64,000 bases of DNA from Fasciola hepatica (lineage: Eukaryota; Platyhelminthes; Trematoda; Plagiorchiida; Fasciolidae): assembly GCA_948099385.1 (NCBI GenBank), contig CANUEZ040000020.1, positions 4,434,501 to 4,498,500 of the forward strand, in the 5' to 3' direction. The position numbers were made by a program, and so were the translations under genes. Shown here in pieces: positions 1-10,760 of the stretch (position 1 is its first letter; every line of letters starts with the position of its first letter). The notes beneath the pieces were generated by a model that had not been told where the DNA came from, ran no database searches, and saw only the letters and a program-made list of their open reading frames with translations.

Positions 1-3000
1 CAGTAAAAAAATTACTGATTCAACACACTTGAGTATTTTGAAAGCTAACAAATTACCGGTCCGAAATTTCCTCACAAATCCACTTGGATAGTGCACCACA
101 TTTGAGAGAACAGAACGAGAATGGTATCAGTGCGAGAGGCAAATAAAATTAATTTTAACTGCCAAGAAGGCTTCCATAACGGATTTCAAACCCGACTTCA
201 AATCACCAGATGAAAAGGTCCAAAGTCTCGCTTTTTACGCGGCATAGGAAATATTGACCCACTTTGCTTGTCAGAATGCACTAAGCCAAAATGTACAGCT
301 TTCTTTTATTGTACTTTGCTTAGTGGGGGGAAAGAAGTGTGGAAGTCATTTCCAGATGAAGAGATGGATGCCAAGGCGAATCAGTGTCATTATTTGATCA
401 CGGAATTAATTTTGCCAAAGTTATACAGCTTTGTATTCCGGGTATACTGCCACAATAACTTTACTTTTATGGCTGTCGTTTTGTCGTTCTATTTATTTTT
501 ACAATCAAAATTTTGATTGTAAAATTTCCTTGAGAAAGGTTACTCACGGTAACCAAAATATAGGTGTATTACATCTACCAACAACGCTGTGTTATTAACA
601 TCATAACTTTCACAAGAAAAACCTACGAGTTGGTAAATTCTGAAGAAGCAAAGTGTACTAAAACGGATAATGTTTTGTTACTAAAGTAAAATAATTTCGA
701 TAGATGGATTTCACAGTGTCTTTGTTTTTCAGGGGCACAATCGTGCACAGAAATTTCTAGTGTCACGCAGACGAAAAAATGAACAATACCACAAAACATT
801 TCCGTGATATTCAAGGTTTCTTTGAAATCTCTTGGCCAGAAGATTTTTTGAGATATTGGTATACTGCGCGTAGTTGGCTCAGATTTCATCGAATGCGTAT
901 GGAAATGTGCATGAAATATGACTGAATGCCCATATGCTGACTAGCCTAGAGTTTTTATACTTTGTGCACGACAGTGAGCAGAAATTGGAATATATTAGTT
1001 GCGAACGTCTGTCTCAGAAGAAAAATTGTTTGCTAAACTAATTTTTGCCAGTCTTTAGTCAAACGGTATCTCATATGACCCATTCCAAAAAGCTGGCCGC
1101 CGGAGGTTAATGCATTTTGCTGGGAGAAGAATTGGGACATATTTTATTGTTCACATAGAAATGAATATAGTTAACTTCCTATTAGTTTAATTAATTCCGA
1201 AGTTATTTTCATTTTGAAGCTTTGATAAAATATGGTCTTCTTCTGGTGGCGATACTACTGATCACTCCAGTTTGTACACAGGTTATCTTAGTAAGACCTA
1301 CATGAAATAGAATCGTTAGCAGAGGCTGGACATTCTTTTTAGCTTTGTAGTTTATAACTGTCTTCATGTTTTGGATGCCACGGATGGTGAACGGGCTACT
1401 GAGGGGGGATTTATCAAGTACTTCCATAGGACCGATTCGTTCGATTATCAGCTGACTGGTCTATCTTGTAGTAATCGACTTCCTGTCTGGTAAAGCTTGA
1501 TGATTCCTTTGGATAAATACCAATACAATAAATCAAAGAATGCTTCGTAAAACATTTACCTGAGGTCAAATCTTGAATTTCTACAAACCGTCAAACAATG
1601 ATATAAGCACCACGGGAAGTTTTATGGCCGTAGTTGTCAAAGGCAAGCGGGTTGATGGGAGCACCAGTCTAGATTCACGGCCTGTGGACGTCAGGAGCGT
1701 TTAATCCGACGAACGCGTCTTCAACGAAAATATTGTCAGCCAATCGTACAACACCGGTTTTGACAAAAACAATATCCAACGGCAATTTTAGTCCTAGTTT
1801 TTCGAAGAGGAATCAGGCAACTTGGCAAATTTTTAGAAGTGATCAATAAATGAGATCATCGGTTTCAAACGGTACATGTCGTCTTGTTGGTTACATGTGA
1901 ATCGCTTCCCGATGCGCGAATGAATAAAACGAAAAATTCAATATTATTTTTCGACCACTGTGCCTGGTTCATTGGGAACACAACGTCAAACTCCAAACTC
2001 GTACCATGTGAAACATTCGAATTCAACACACCGGAAGTGAACGTCCCTGAATTGGTTCATTTAGCTCAACGTAGCCTGAGGAACAGTAAAAGTGGCTTGC
2101 GCTCGAGGGTAGGTATTCCATTATACGTACTTAATTCAAACCCGGATAGAGGAGGGATACACGACTACACATGACGGTAATTCGTCTGTGCTTACTACCT
2201 TAGTGTGAATATCAGGATTGATTTCGCGAAGTATAACAATGATGATCCAACAGTCCTCATCCATGATCGCTGTGTTGTGCTGTAAGTTTATATAATCTGA
2301 AACGGAAGTCAATAGTTTATCGTTTAACTGGTAGGTGAACCAATCGTAAACCTAAGTGAATTTGTATGAAAATGTTTCATCGAGTTTCGACTGAATTGTG
2401 CAACCTGAGCCACGAGATATAACAGTTGTCCTGCGTTAGCATTAGCCAAGTATTGTCGAATAAATTTTTCAAGTGCAATTTAGTCACATGTGCAGTGTGC
2501 ATGTGTGCAATACTTAACTCCTGTTTTATTACTGTCAGCATACTTCGTTGCGCAGCCATTATATTGCGAAATTTTGACCCCAGGATGAACTTTTGCTGGT
2601 ACCAAGCCTATCATGTTCTGTCTAATTAGGAGCCTTGATCTATGCGCTACATCCACCATTAATAATTGCAAAAATAAATATCATGATGGTTTCGCGTACG
2701 AGCCTTGTTCGTGGCACATGTTGATCTTTACCGTAAGTATCTGATCGTTGAGTTTGGAGTCTAGGTCGCAAACATTTCACCTCGAGCCGAGGTGACATCA
2801 TTAGTGCACACTGGTGTAACGGATCTCGCAAAATGTTATTCCACCCAGCACAGATAATCAATGCGAACTTGTGCTCCGTCATAGAGCATGTGGTTGATGC
2901 TTCAATGCTTCCCATATGTGACGCTCGAACACAAGCTGCTCACACTTTGAGAATACATCAGATAAGGCGCATAGGACCGTGGGTGACTGAGATATTCCAC

Positions 3001-3734
3001 AGATAGCGTGTTCATTTACGTTCTCTGTCGGAATTCAGCACACTTTTGCTAAGAGGCTAGACGGCTACGAGGCCTGGATGATTAAGTGGGGATATCTGTT
3101 TGTGTGCGCACGTATACGAGCTAAGAACAGCAGGGAAATAAAATATAGGTGATTATTATTGATCGCAATGGCATTGTTTGCAGTAATATGAGTGCAACAT
3201 GCAAAATCGGCTGGCCGGACGGCCATCCAGTTCATCATGGCAAGAACATGAGGGTCAAGTTGGTTTGTCTTTCTATCAAGAATTAGTGGAATGCGAAGGA
3301 AGTTTTACTGGTTTTTAATCGACAATATCCGGAGAGAAATTCGACTGCTTGATTGTCTGCATGGAGGCTAATGAAAACGTTCGAAGGAACGGGATCCGTT
3401 GAGGAGGGAAAGAAGTGCGATCAGCCGAAAATGACCACCGAGGAAACTGTATCACGTGAGGTTTTGGAAAACAATTGAACTGACTTACAACATAGTATCC
3501 AAGAACCGGCAAGCTACTGTCAACAGTCGCGGTCGTCGATAAATTCTACGGGCTAATAACTGGAAGCCATTTAAGGAACGTCATCTTCAGTAGTTATGCT
3601 TAGGGGAAGTAACCCATCGCCTTCAGTTTTGCACCTAGATTCTCGATCGTGACATTGTGTGAGACACTTTGTTTAGCGATGAAACTATGTTTCACCTACG
3701 TGGAACGCGAACCAGACGATGATGCTGAACGTTC
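1..3734. other. No gene recognised
   Basis: No open frame here resembles a known family, and the open frames are short and lack codon structure. One stretch near 250-389 could be an exon: a possible acceptor (TGCTTGTCAG) ends near 273 and the following frame reads a Cys-containing peptide (KPKCTAFFYC). There is no partner exon or homology I can name, so I do not call it. The rest looks like AT-rich intergenic or intronic DNA. Confidence 0.5.
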
Positions 3735-3900
3735 AATGATTTCAACCCCTGTAGCTTCGAATTTCCATTTTGGCTGCTGATAACAATAGTAGTAGCTAAC
3801 CGATGACTTAAACAGATGCTAGTCAAAAAAATCCCCTGGGTTATCCCCTGGAGTGGATGATGAACGACACTGGTATTTACCAGCTATAGCCTCCCAAGCT
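3735..3900. repeat. Diverged interspersed repeat, family R1, copy 1
   Basis: The segment beginning with AACCCCTGTAGCTTCGAATT resembles 12,510-12,640 and the outer ends of the large inverted repeat at 13,550 and 16,730. All share a 'CCCCTG-AGCTTCGAATTTC' block followed by a purine-rich stretch. This copy and the one at 12.5 kb also share a 'TTTACCAG..ATAGCCT' block. Divergence is high. I cannot assign it to a known transposon class. Confidence 0.35.
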
Positions 3901-4129
3901 CATTTATTGTACACAAAGTGAATAGAAAAGCGGACGACGTAATCAGATGGTTCAATTACTGATATGTAAACGAAAATAAGCTTCTTTATCATGAATATAT
4001 ATCACGCAATTACCTGCGAGTAGTGTGTGGGATTGATGAATCTTTGTTTGGCTGACTGTCTTTTGGACTCCACCCTTAAAGCGCAAACCTCAGGTCGTCC
4101 GACTAACCTGCACTCGGAAGCATCAGATT

Positions 4130-4345
4130 CGAGATTTGCTCTTGTTAGAGCCCATCAGTGGTGCATATCCTCCGCCACACCCAGGGTTTGAACCCGGGTC
4201 CTTTCACTTCGAGGGCGTGTATTACTACTTGGCAGCCCCGCTCCCGTTCGGGCTGATCCGACTCACCAAGTTGAGCTTGTTCAAATGTCGTCCTCTGTGA
4301 CAGCCAGAAGTGCCCAATTATGAATAGGCTGGTCATGGGGGTCAA
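4130..4345 (-). repeat. Possible tRNA-derived SINE
   Basis: On the minus strand the sequence contains GGTTCAAACCC (near 4,188-4,198), which fits an RNA polymerase III B box. About 45 bp upstream is a weak A-box-like block (CTGCCAAGTAG). The spacing suits a tRNA-derived SINE promoter. No tRNA cloverleaf, poly-A tail or target duplication is visible. It could equally be an unrelated repeat. Confidence 0.3.
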
Positions 4346-7189
4346 GTTAACTGTCACTTGTATGAGGTCCCCGAGTCTGGTTGCACATTTTAGGACATCT
4401 AAATACGCCTACTCTGTGAGAGTTATATGAAGTTCTTCCTCGTTGGTATGCTATTTATTAGAACAGTTTTTATGACCAATGCACTTAGAATTTTCAATTG
4501 CATATTCGCATTGCTCTCACTGCCAAGCCGCATGCGTCAATGCATGATCAGGTTTACAAACAACATCAAGCTAGAAAATACATACAGTGTTCGTCAATAA
4601 TTCATTGGTTATTAGAACATTTGAATTGACGAAGTTAGGCAAGGATGCAGCAAAGTCCGTGTATAATCGAAGAATGGTGTGGAAAGTCTAGAAATGTCTG
4701 GGAATAAATAGTAAGAGTGCAGCGCGGCTATCAGGTTGAGAATAATGGAACATGCTTGAGGCACAACGTTTATATGTTTGTCAAGACGGGCACCAAACAG
4801 AAAACGTTTGTGATTCGATTTAGTATGCATCATCTGTTTGCCATGTAAACTTGCCTGTCGTTGAGAACACTGACCACCTATTGAATAAATAACATAACAT
4901 AGGTCATAAAACAAGAGGTATTTATAGCAATCAATACGAGAGCAACATGTAGTTTGATGTAGTTTAATAAATACGGCATGATGGTGTTTTCCGAAATATA
5001 GAGAAGGTGCCGGGGTTTCAGGTAATGTTGAATGTTGTTAGCCCAGAAAATTTTATGTAGCTACCTAAGTATGGCTGATATTCGTTGGGCAAATTCACTG
5101 CTTACAACTTTGCTCTATACAAATTGTTCGTTGCCACAGGATTTTTTTTTGCACCAGCCCTCACCACAACAATAACGGAAGATTCGCAGGTAGAAATGTT
5201 ATCCGATTAAGCGAATCAAACATGAAGAGACACTTTGTGACTGATGTAATCAGCCCAATTCGCATAATTATGTAATGAACGCAAAGGCGAATTTTGAGAT
5301 TTGTTAACATTCGCCTATAGAGATAGTCCATTTTACCAGTGACGGACCATGCTTTTTTGAGAGCTGCCAATTCCTTTTACATATAAGCATGAAGATTATA
5401 AAATTAGGCTTTTTTCATTTCTTTATTGGCACTCCCTAATTTTCACTGGCATTACGTTAATCAACTCCAAGTCTTTCAACCCTTATCCAGCTACATACAC
5501 CTCTATGGTAACAGATTTCCATGTTCGGAACATGCACTCGCCTTCTGGTATTCATTCATGTTGACATTCGTTCATTGATCTTCCTTGGTATACCGTGATC
5601 AAAAGAAAATACACCGTCGTTCTTCTGACCCCCAGCTAAGCTGAAGAAGGAACTGACGATTACGCGATCAACGCAGTTGGTTACACTTCACTGGGGCGAT
5701 TCCAATTTATCAGTAACAGCATGTTTTAATATTCACTTTAGTAGTTAGTAAATTTGATAGCTGTGCAAGATGGACAGAAGCATTTGTTATTTCTTTGTTG
5801 TTCAAATTTTTAATTCTATCATTAGATACGAAGTTTAAAATTATTCGTCCCGGTAGGAACGGTGTTCACTGTGATCAGGTTTCATTCACACATTCTCTGT
5901 CTGAAGCCCTTGATCAAATTCACCAGTGAACCAGTGTTCCCAGTGATGTTCCAATAGAACATCATGAAAACATCCTAATTGAGTATAGCGACTACCATAC
6001 GCAATATGAAAAATCTAATTCAAAGAGCAGAGACGTTTACGAAAAAAGGTATCCAGACTAAAAGGGCTACTTATTATTCACTTGGTTGTGCCTTACTTAA
6101 TTCTCGTTGTGGAATTACGCCTAGTATGCTTTCCAGTAGCAGCACTTTATTCCATCAGTTAAGTCCCTATTAATCCCCTTGTAGTTGCTACTAAAATCAT
6201 GCATTTCTGATTAGTTGAATCGATTGGTCATTTTCTTTGTCATTCCCCAGTCGACGAACTGATGGTCAGATCCTGCTCCTCACAATATACCAATTTCAGG
6301 GGAACTTGTGTCCAAATATTGATCATCATGAGGATGTGCTTATAGCAGGCTCAGCCCTGTTCCTTTCTAAAACCAAATTTCTAACCTCTCTGTAACTTCA
6401 GCTGAGAAAAAATAACGGTCTGCGAGATGAACTACTGCGGTTGGCCGCACAGTGGTAGCTTAGCTTTAGTAGTATCTGCTTGGAAAGCGGGAGGTCACCA
6501 GCTGACTTCCGCCTCTGGGCGTTGAACTATTTGATGTGAAATGTGTAACTGAATACACCGTTATCTAAGATTCGGGCTCCTCATGCAAATGATAAATTCT
6601 GTGAATCAGACTCAGTTTAAACAACCAATAACCATGCTCCGAAAGCAGTGGTTATTGTTGCTGCCTCTCAGCAGTAATCATACTTTGAAATCAAACCAAT
6701 CAACAGTATGAGTAAGTAGACAGAGAATCACAAATAACAATATCGGGTCGATGAAAGCATTGCGAATAAAAGAGAGTCACTGGGCATTACACGTGGTCAT
6801 ATGCTCCAATGTCTATAACCAAAGAGTGGATGGACCTAATATGGAAGCCTGATGTGACCTAACTGATAAAATGCACTGGTCGGGCTTTTCGTAATTCTTT
6901 CTTCCATTTCTTGAACTGGCAGCCCTTTCTCACCTTCAAACCTCAATCAGCTTTATTGAATGACATACTTGATGTGACAGTAATGAAGTAATTACGCGCA
7001 AATCTTTGTGTACTTTATAAGCTTCTGTGCCTACATTTTTCTTAGGACGATTTTTTCAGCCTTCCTATTTAGTGCTACCGGTGTGACAGACACTTATACA
7101 CATTAGGAAGTTTGTCTATCTGAACGATTACGAATTTGGTGGCGTGACTTACTTCACCCATGTACACTGTCCGCACGCTCTTGCGCTTC
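4346..7189. other. No gene recognised
   Basis: Only short open frames without recognisable content are present. A tRNA-like fragment near 6,449 (CACAGTGGTAGC) has no matching B box or folding arms. I see nothing else that can be supported. Confidence 0.5.
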
Positions 7190-7352
7190 TCCAATACGCA
7201 CGTTATTCTGCTCGAGGGTTTCGAGTTCTTCTCCTTTTCGCACTGCCGAGTATGATCGTTATCGTGTTGTGAACTGAGGATCAAGGGCTATAGACTCTTA
7301 ACTGGAGCAGACCCTAATTTAACTCAGGAGAATTCTAAACCGGGGTGCTCGA
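7190..7352 (+). repeat. 5' LTR remnant of copy A
   Basis: The block around 7,290-7,352 aligns with 33,105-33,155, which lies just after the pol end of copy B. Shared features include 'TAGACTCT', 'GGAGCAG.CC' and 'GGAGAAT.CTAAA'. A piece before copy A gag that matches a piece after copy B pol is what LTRs produce. The left edge is uncertain, and no clear primer-binding site follows. Confidence 0.55.
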
Positions 7353-7407
7353 AGAACATATTCATTCCACCAAGGACCCCCGTAATTCGTTGAATCATAT
7401 CTATTGC

Positions 7408-7411
<4 letters not shown>

Positions 7412-7499
<88 letters not shown>
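7412..7499. repeat. (TA)n microsatellite
   Basis: An uninterrupted TA dinucleotide run of about 88 bp lies between the LTR remnant and the gag of copy A. It produces a spurious open frame of repeated Ile-Tyr. Confidence 0.98.
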
Positions 7500-7501
<2 letters not shown>

Positions 7502-7649
7502 GCATTTTCCGCCTATAGAAGTTGAATGCCTAATACTTTTACAGTACTCTCGTTTTATTTTTCCTCATATATCATTATCATGTGTCGTTTTACGGTTACC
7601 CGATTCACCTTTATATATTTTTTGACATTAGATTTACCATTGTGTTTAT

Positions 7650-8467
7650 GGCTAGCAACGATCATAAGCCCAACCAGGAACCGTCGGTTTTAGCGGTCTC
7701 TTTAGCTTTCCCTGAACGTTTCACTGATGATCTTCAAATCAGGTTTCGTGAGCTAGAAGCAGAGTTTAAAATGCCGGATCACAAGCGAGCGTGCCCGTTA
7801 CCTGTGGACTATCGGTCTCCTTCCCCGTGTAGTTGCCACTCAGATACGCGACGTAATTTTCAATGACCGTTCCGATACGGCCATAAAAGAGGCGGTAATC
7901 TCTAGTCTTTTGCAGTCTGAATTGCAAAGACTGAAGTAGCTTATTCAAGGAGCAGAGTTAAGTAGTAGAAATCCCTCTGCATTACCGACAGAAAAGTAGC
8001 AGCTGGCAAAGCGACTTTTTGAAGAAAAAGTCCTCAAAGAATTATGGTTACAGCGATTTCCAACTTATATTCAAGCACTACTTGGGGTTCACACTCATCC
8101 TAACCTCACAGAAGCAGCAGAACTAGCGGACGGTATTATGGAAAGGTACCATTCACAAATGACTACCGTAACAAACTCGAGTAACCCCCAGATCAAAGCT
8201 TCCACTATAGGAACACACTCTGAGGACGCCCTGATAGCTGCTTTCGAGCGGGCCTTCAGAAGTTTCTCCACCCCTAGCTGTTTGCACTGCCTACACAAGA
8301 AACTTGATCACAACTCTGACCGACATGAACGCCTCAGGGGCCCTTCCCTTGATGGCCTCTTTAGCCCATCTCGATCGGGGTACTGTCGATATTATAAACG
8401 GCCTAGGGAGAAAGGCCGGCGCTGTCAAGCCGGTTGCACCTTCCCAGGTGCCAAACAGGGAAACTAA
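7650..8467 (+). pseudogene. Gag pseudogene of copy A
   Basis: Gag would form the particle shell. The N-terminal part (ATG at 7,650) aligns with the gag of the complete element, but the frame is lost near 7,785. It resumes as a segment with VATQIRDVIFNDRS, matching [14 protein letters not shown] in the intact gag. In-frame stops occur near 7,938 and 7,997. The last part (8,138-8,467) is open and ends with the same GCTFPGA-QGN peptide as the intact gag. The CHCC motif has become C-Y-C-C (CRYYKRPREKGRRCQAGC), because the His is replaced by Tyr. It is not functional. Confidence 0.8.
8458..8464 (+). other. Conserved -1 slippery heptamer (GGGAAAC) in copy A
   Basis: The heptamer G-GGA-AAC lies in the gag frame immediately before the gag stop TAA, exactly as in the complete element at 38,203-38,209. 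Its retention in a decayed copy supports its use as the gag-pol frameshift signal before inactivation. Confidence 0.7.
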
Positions 8468-8484
8468 TATCCCGACACTTTTCG

Positions 8485-10245
8485 AAAACTAACGCGGTCG
8501 GCAGCCATAATAGCAGTCGTCTGTTACATGCTCGAGATTTAGTTTCCAATACCCTGTTCTTAACAGACACCGGTGAAGCAGTTAGTGTCATGCCCAAAAG
8601 AAGCAGGTGATGCAACCATCCCAACAACCCAACAACTACGTGCCGACAACGGCACTCCGATTGCTACTTACGGCCGTAAGTTTCTTACACTCAACTCAGG
8701 CCTACGTCACACCATCCGCTGGGTGTTAATAGTAGCAGACGTCCCCTATCCCATACTAGGTATCGACTTCCGTGACTATTTCGACTTACTGGTTGGCGCA
8801 CGATGCCGGAGAGTTGCCGATCGACATACTTCTCCTTCAGTAACCGGTTCGTATTCCTCCGTGAATCACATCACGCCTCTATACATTGAACTTCGGGCTG
8901 AACACCCCTACGCAGACCTGCTTTCAGCTTACCCTGCAATGCTAGACAATCTGGACCTCTTCCCGCGGTGACTACTAAAGCCATCCACCATACCGTCACT
9001 AAAGAACCCCCAGCTTCCAGCCGGCCCTGTCGATTGGCACTATACAAGCTCCGCGCAGCACAGGTTGAGTTCAAACACATGCTGGAATCAGGCATAATAC
9101 GCCCATGCAGTAGTCCTTGGGCCCCGCCTGTTCACTTGGTTCCTAAACCCAAGAGCGGCTAGCGCCCTTATGGCGACTATAAGACTCTCAATCAAGCTAC
9201 AATCTTAGATAGGTACCCCATTTAACATATTAAAGATCTAACTTCTTCCCCATCCGGTTGGTCTTTTTTCAACCGTATCGACCTAGTTAGAATCCATCTT
9301 CAGATCCCGGTAGCCGAGGCTGACATCTCTAAAACCGCTGTCACAATTACTTTCGAACCATTCGAGTTTTCGCGCATGTCGTTTGGGTTCAGCACTGCAC
9401 CTCAAACCTTTCAAAGTTTTGTGCACGAAGCAACACGTCGTTTGAAAAATATCTACGTGCACTTGGAAGATGTTTTGGTTGCAATTTTCTCAAAGAGTAT
9501 ATGGCGCACCTGCACGCTACTTCTGAGCGCCTTAGCCAATACGGTGTAACTATAAGCCTTGCGAAATGCAAACTAGATAGGTCCACCATCACATTTCTAG
9601 GTCACGACATTTCAGCCTTGGGCATACGACCTCTGCTGGATAAGGTGGCGGCAATTTGCGACTATCCTAAGCCTCACTCTTACCAGAAGTCTCACCTATT
9701 TTCTGGCTTGGTTGACTTTTATCACCAGCTTATCCCCCGACTTGCCGAAATAATCCAGCCCCTCACGGATCTTCTACGTAGAGATAACTGAAAATTCTTA
9801 TTTCCCGTCACAGCAAAGGCAGAATTTCCCCGATCGAGGATGCTGTCGCCAACATGGCACTTCTTACGCACCTCGACTCTTCCGCTCCTCTGGCATTAGA
9901 GACAGACGCTTCGGACACGGCTATTGGAGCAGTATAGCAACAATTCGTCAGTAACTTAGGGCAACCAATGGCTTTCTCCTCTAAGCGTCAGCAACCTGCA
10001 GAGTCCAGATATAGTAATTTCAGTACAGAATTATTGGCAATTTATTGGGCATCCGACATTGTTGGCACACACTCGGGGGCAAAATGTTCACACTGTTCAT
10101 GAACCATAAACCACTTTTGTACGCTCTCCAGTCAGATTTTGATCGAGATTCGTCACTCACACTATGTTTTACAGTTTACCATGGGCATTCGAAACGTCTC
10201 TGGGACACAGTCCCGTAGCAGACCCACTCTCACACGTCGGCAATA

Positions 10246-10292
<47 letters not shown>

Positions 10293-10760
10293 CAACAGTT
10301 TTAGATCTAGAAGCAATCAACGCAGCCCAGGTAACAGGGCCTGAGGACCAGCACCTCAGAAAGAGCAGCCCCTTGCATCTAGTACCGGTGACCCTTCCAA
10401 CTTCGGACGTAACTATTATTTGCGATGTTTCACTGGGTCGACCCCGATTACTAGTTCCTGCCAGCTTTCGCCGACAAGTTATCAGCCTCCACAACTTATC
10501 GCACCCTGGTGTAACCGCCTCAGTGAAACTAGTCACCGAGCAATTCGTCTGGCCTTGCGTCAAACGTGACGTACGTCTTTGGGCCCGCGCTTGTCTTCAA
10601 TGCCAACGCAGTAAAATACATCGTCACACTAGATCTGCATTAGACACATTTTCTGGGCCAGAGGCATGTTTTCACCACGTGCGCGTGGACTTCGTGGAGC
10701 CCCTTTCACGATCCAACGGTTACGCGCGTAGTCTGACTGTGAACTGTTCCATTACATACG
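8485..10760 (+). pseudogene. Pol pseudogene of copy A (PR-RT-RH-partial IN)
   Basis: Protease is represented by an active-site-like 'LTDTGEAVSVMP' region near 8,560 and by TLNSGLRHTIRW at 8,690. RT follows from about 9,000, RNase H near 9,890-10,110, the integrase zinc finger ([10 protein letters not shown]) near 10,580, and the start of the integrase core near 10,670. Damage includes a one-base deletion near 8,945, TAG at 9,160-9,162, TAA at 9,223-9,225, and a mutated RT active site: the tyrosine and first aspartate of YLDD are changed (HLED). A CTA microsatellite interrupts the region between RNase H and integrase. The protein ends at about 10,735 in the middle of the integrase core. Confidence 0.85.
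10252..10292. repeat. (CTA)n microsatellite
   Basis: A perfect trinucleotide run of about 41 bp lies within the pol pseudogene of copy A, between the RNase H and integrase parts. It creates a poly-Leu tract in one frame and a poly-Ser tract on the other strand. Confidence 0.97.

Larger units (their letters stand above)
7190..10760 (+). mobile_element. Degenerate CsRn1-type Ty3/Gypsy element, copy A
   Basis: This is the remains of a Gypsy element in plus orientation: a 5' LTR remnant, a TA microsatellite in the leader, gag, then protease, RT, RNase H and the first half of integrase. Gag and pol are broken by stops and frameshifts. Homology ends abruptly near 10,735 inside the integrase core, and no 3' LTR follows, so the element is 3'-truncated. 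Its gag end, order of domains and gag-pol junction match the complete element at 36,847-42,281, although the sequence is well diverged from it. It is much closer to copy B at 30,172-33,160. Confidence 0.85.

Noticed and set aside
6440..6540. tRNA-like block (CACAGTGGTAGC...)
   Set aside because: Only an A-box-like word is present; there is no matching B box, anticodon arm or acceptor stem.
7404..7625. 73-codon open frame with repeated Ile-Tyr
   Set aside because: It is created by the TA microsatellite and is not a gene.
10162..10563. 133-codon minus-strand frame with a poly-Ser tract
   Set aside because: Antisense shadow of the copy A pol remnant; the serines come from the CTA microsatellite.
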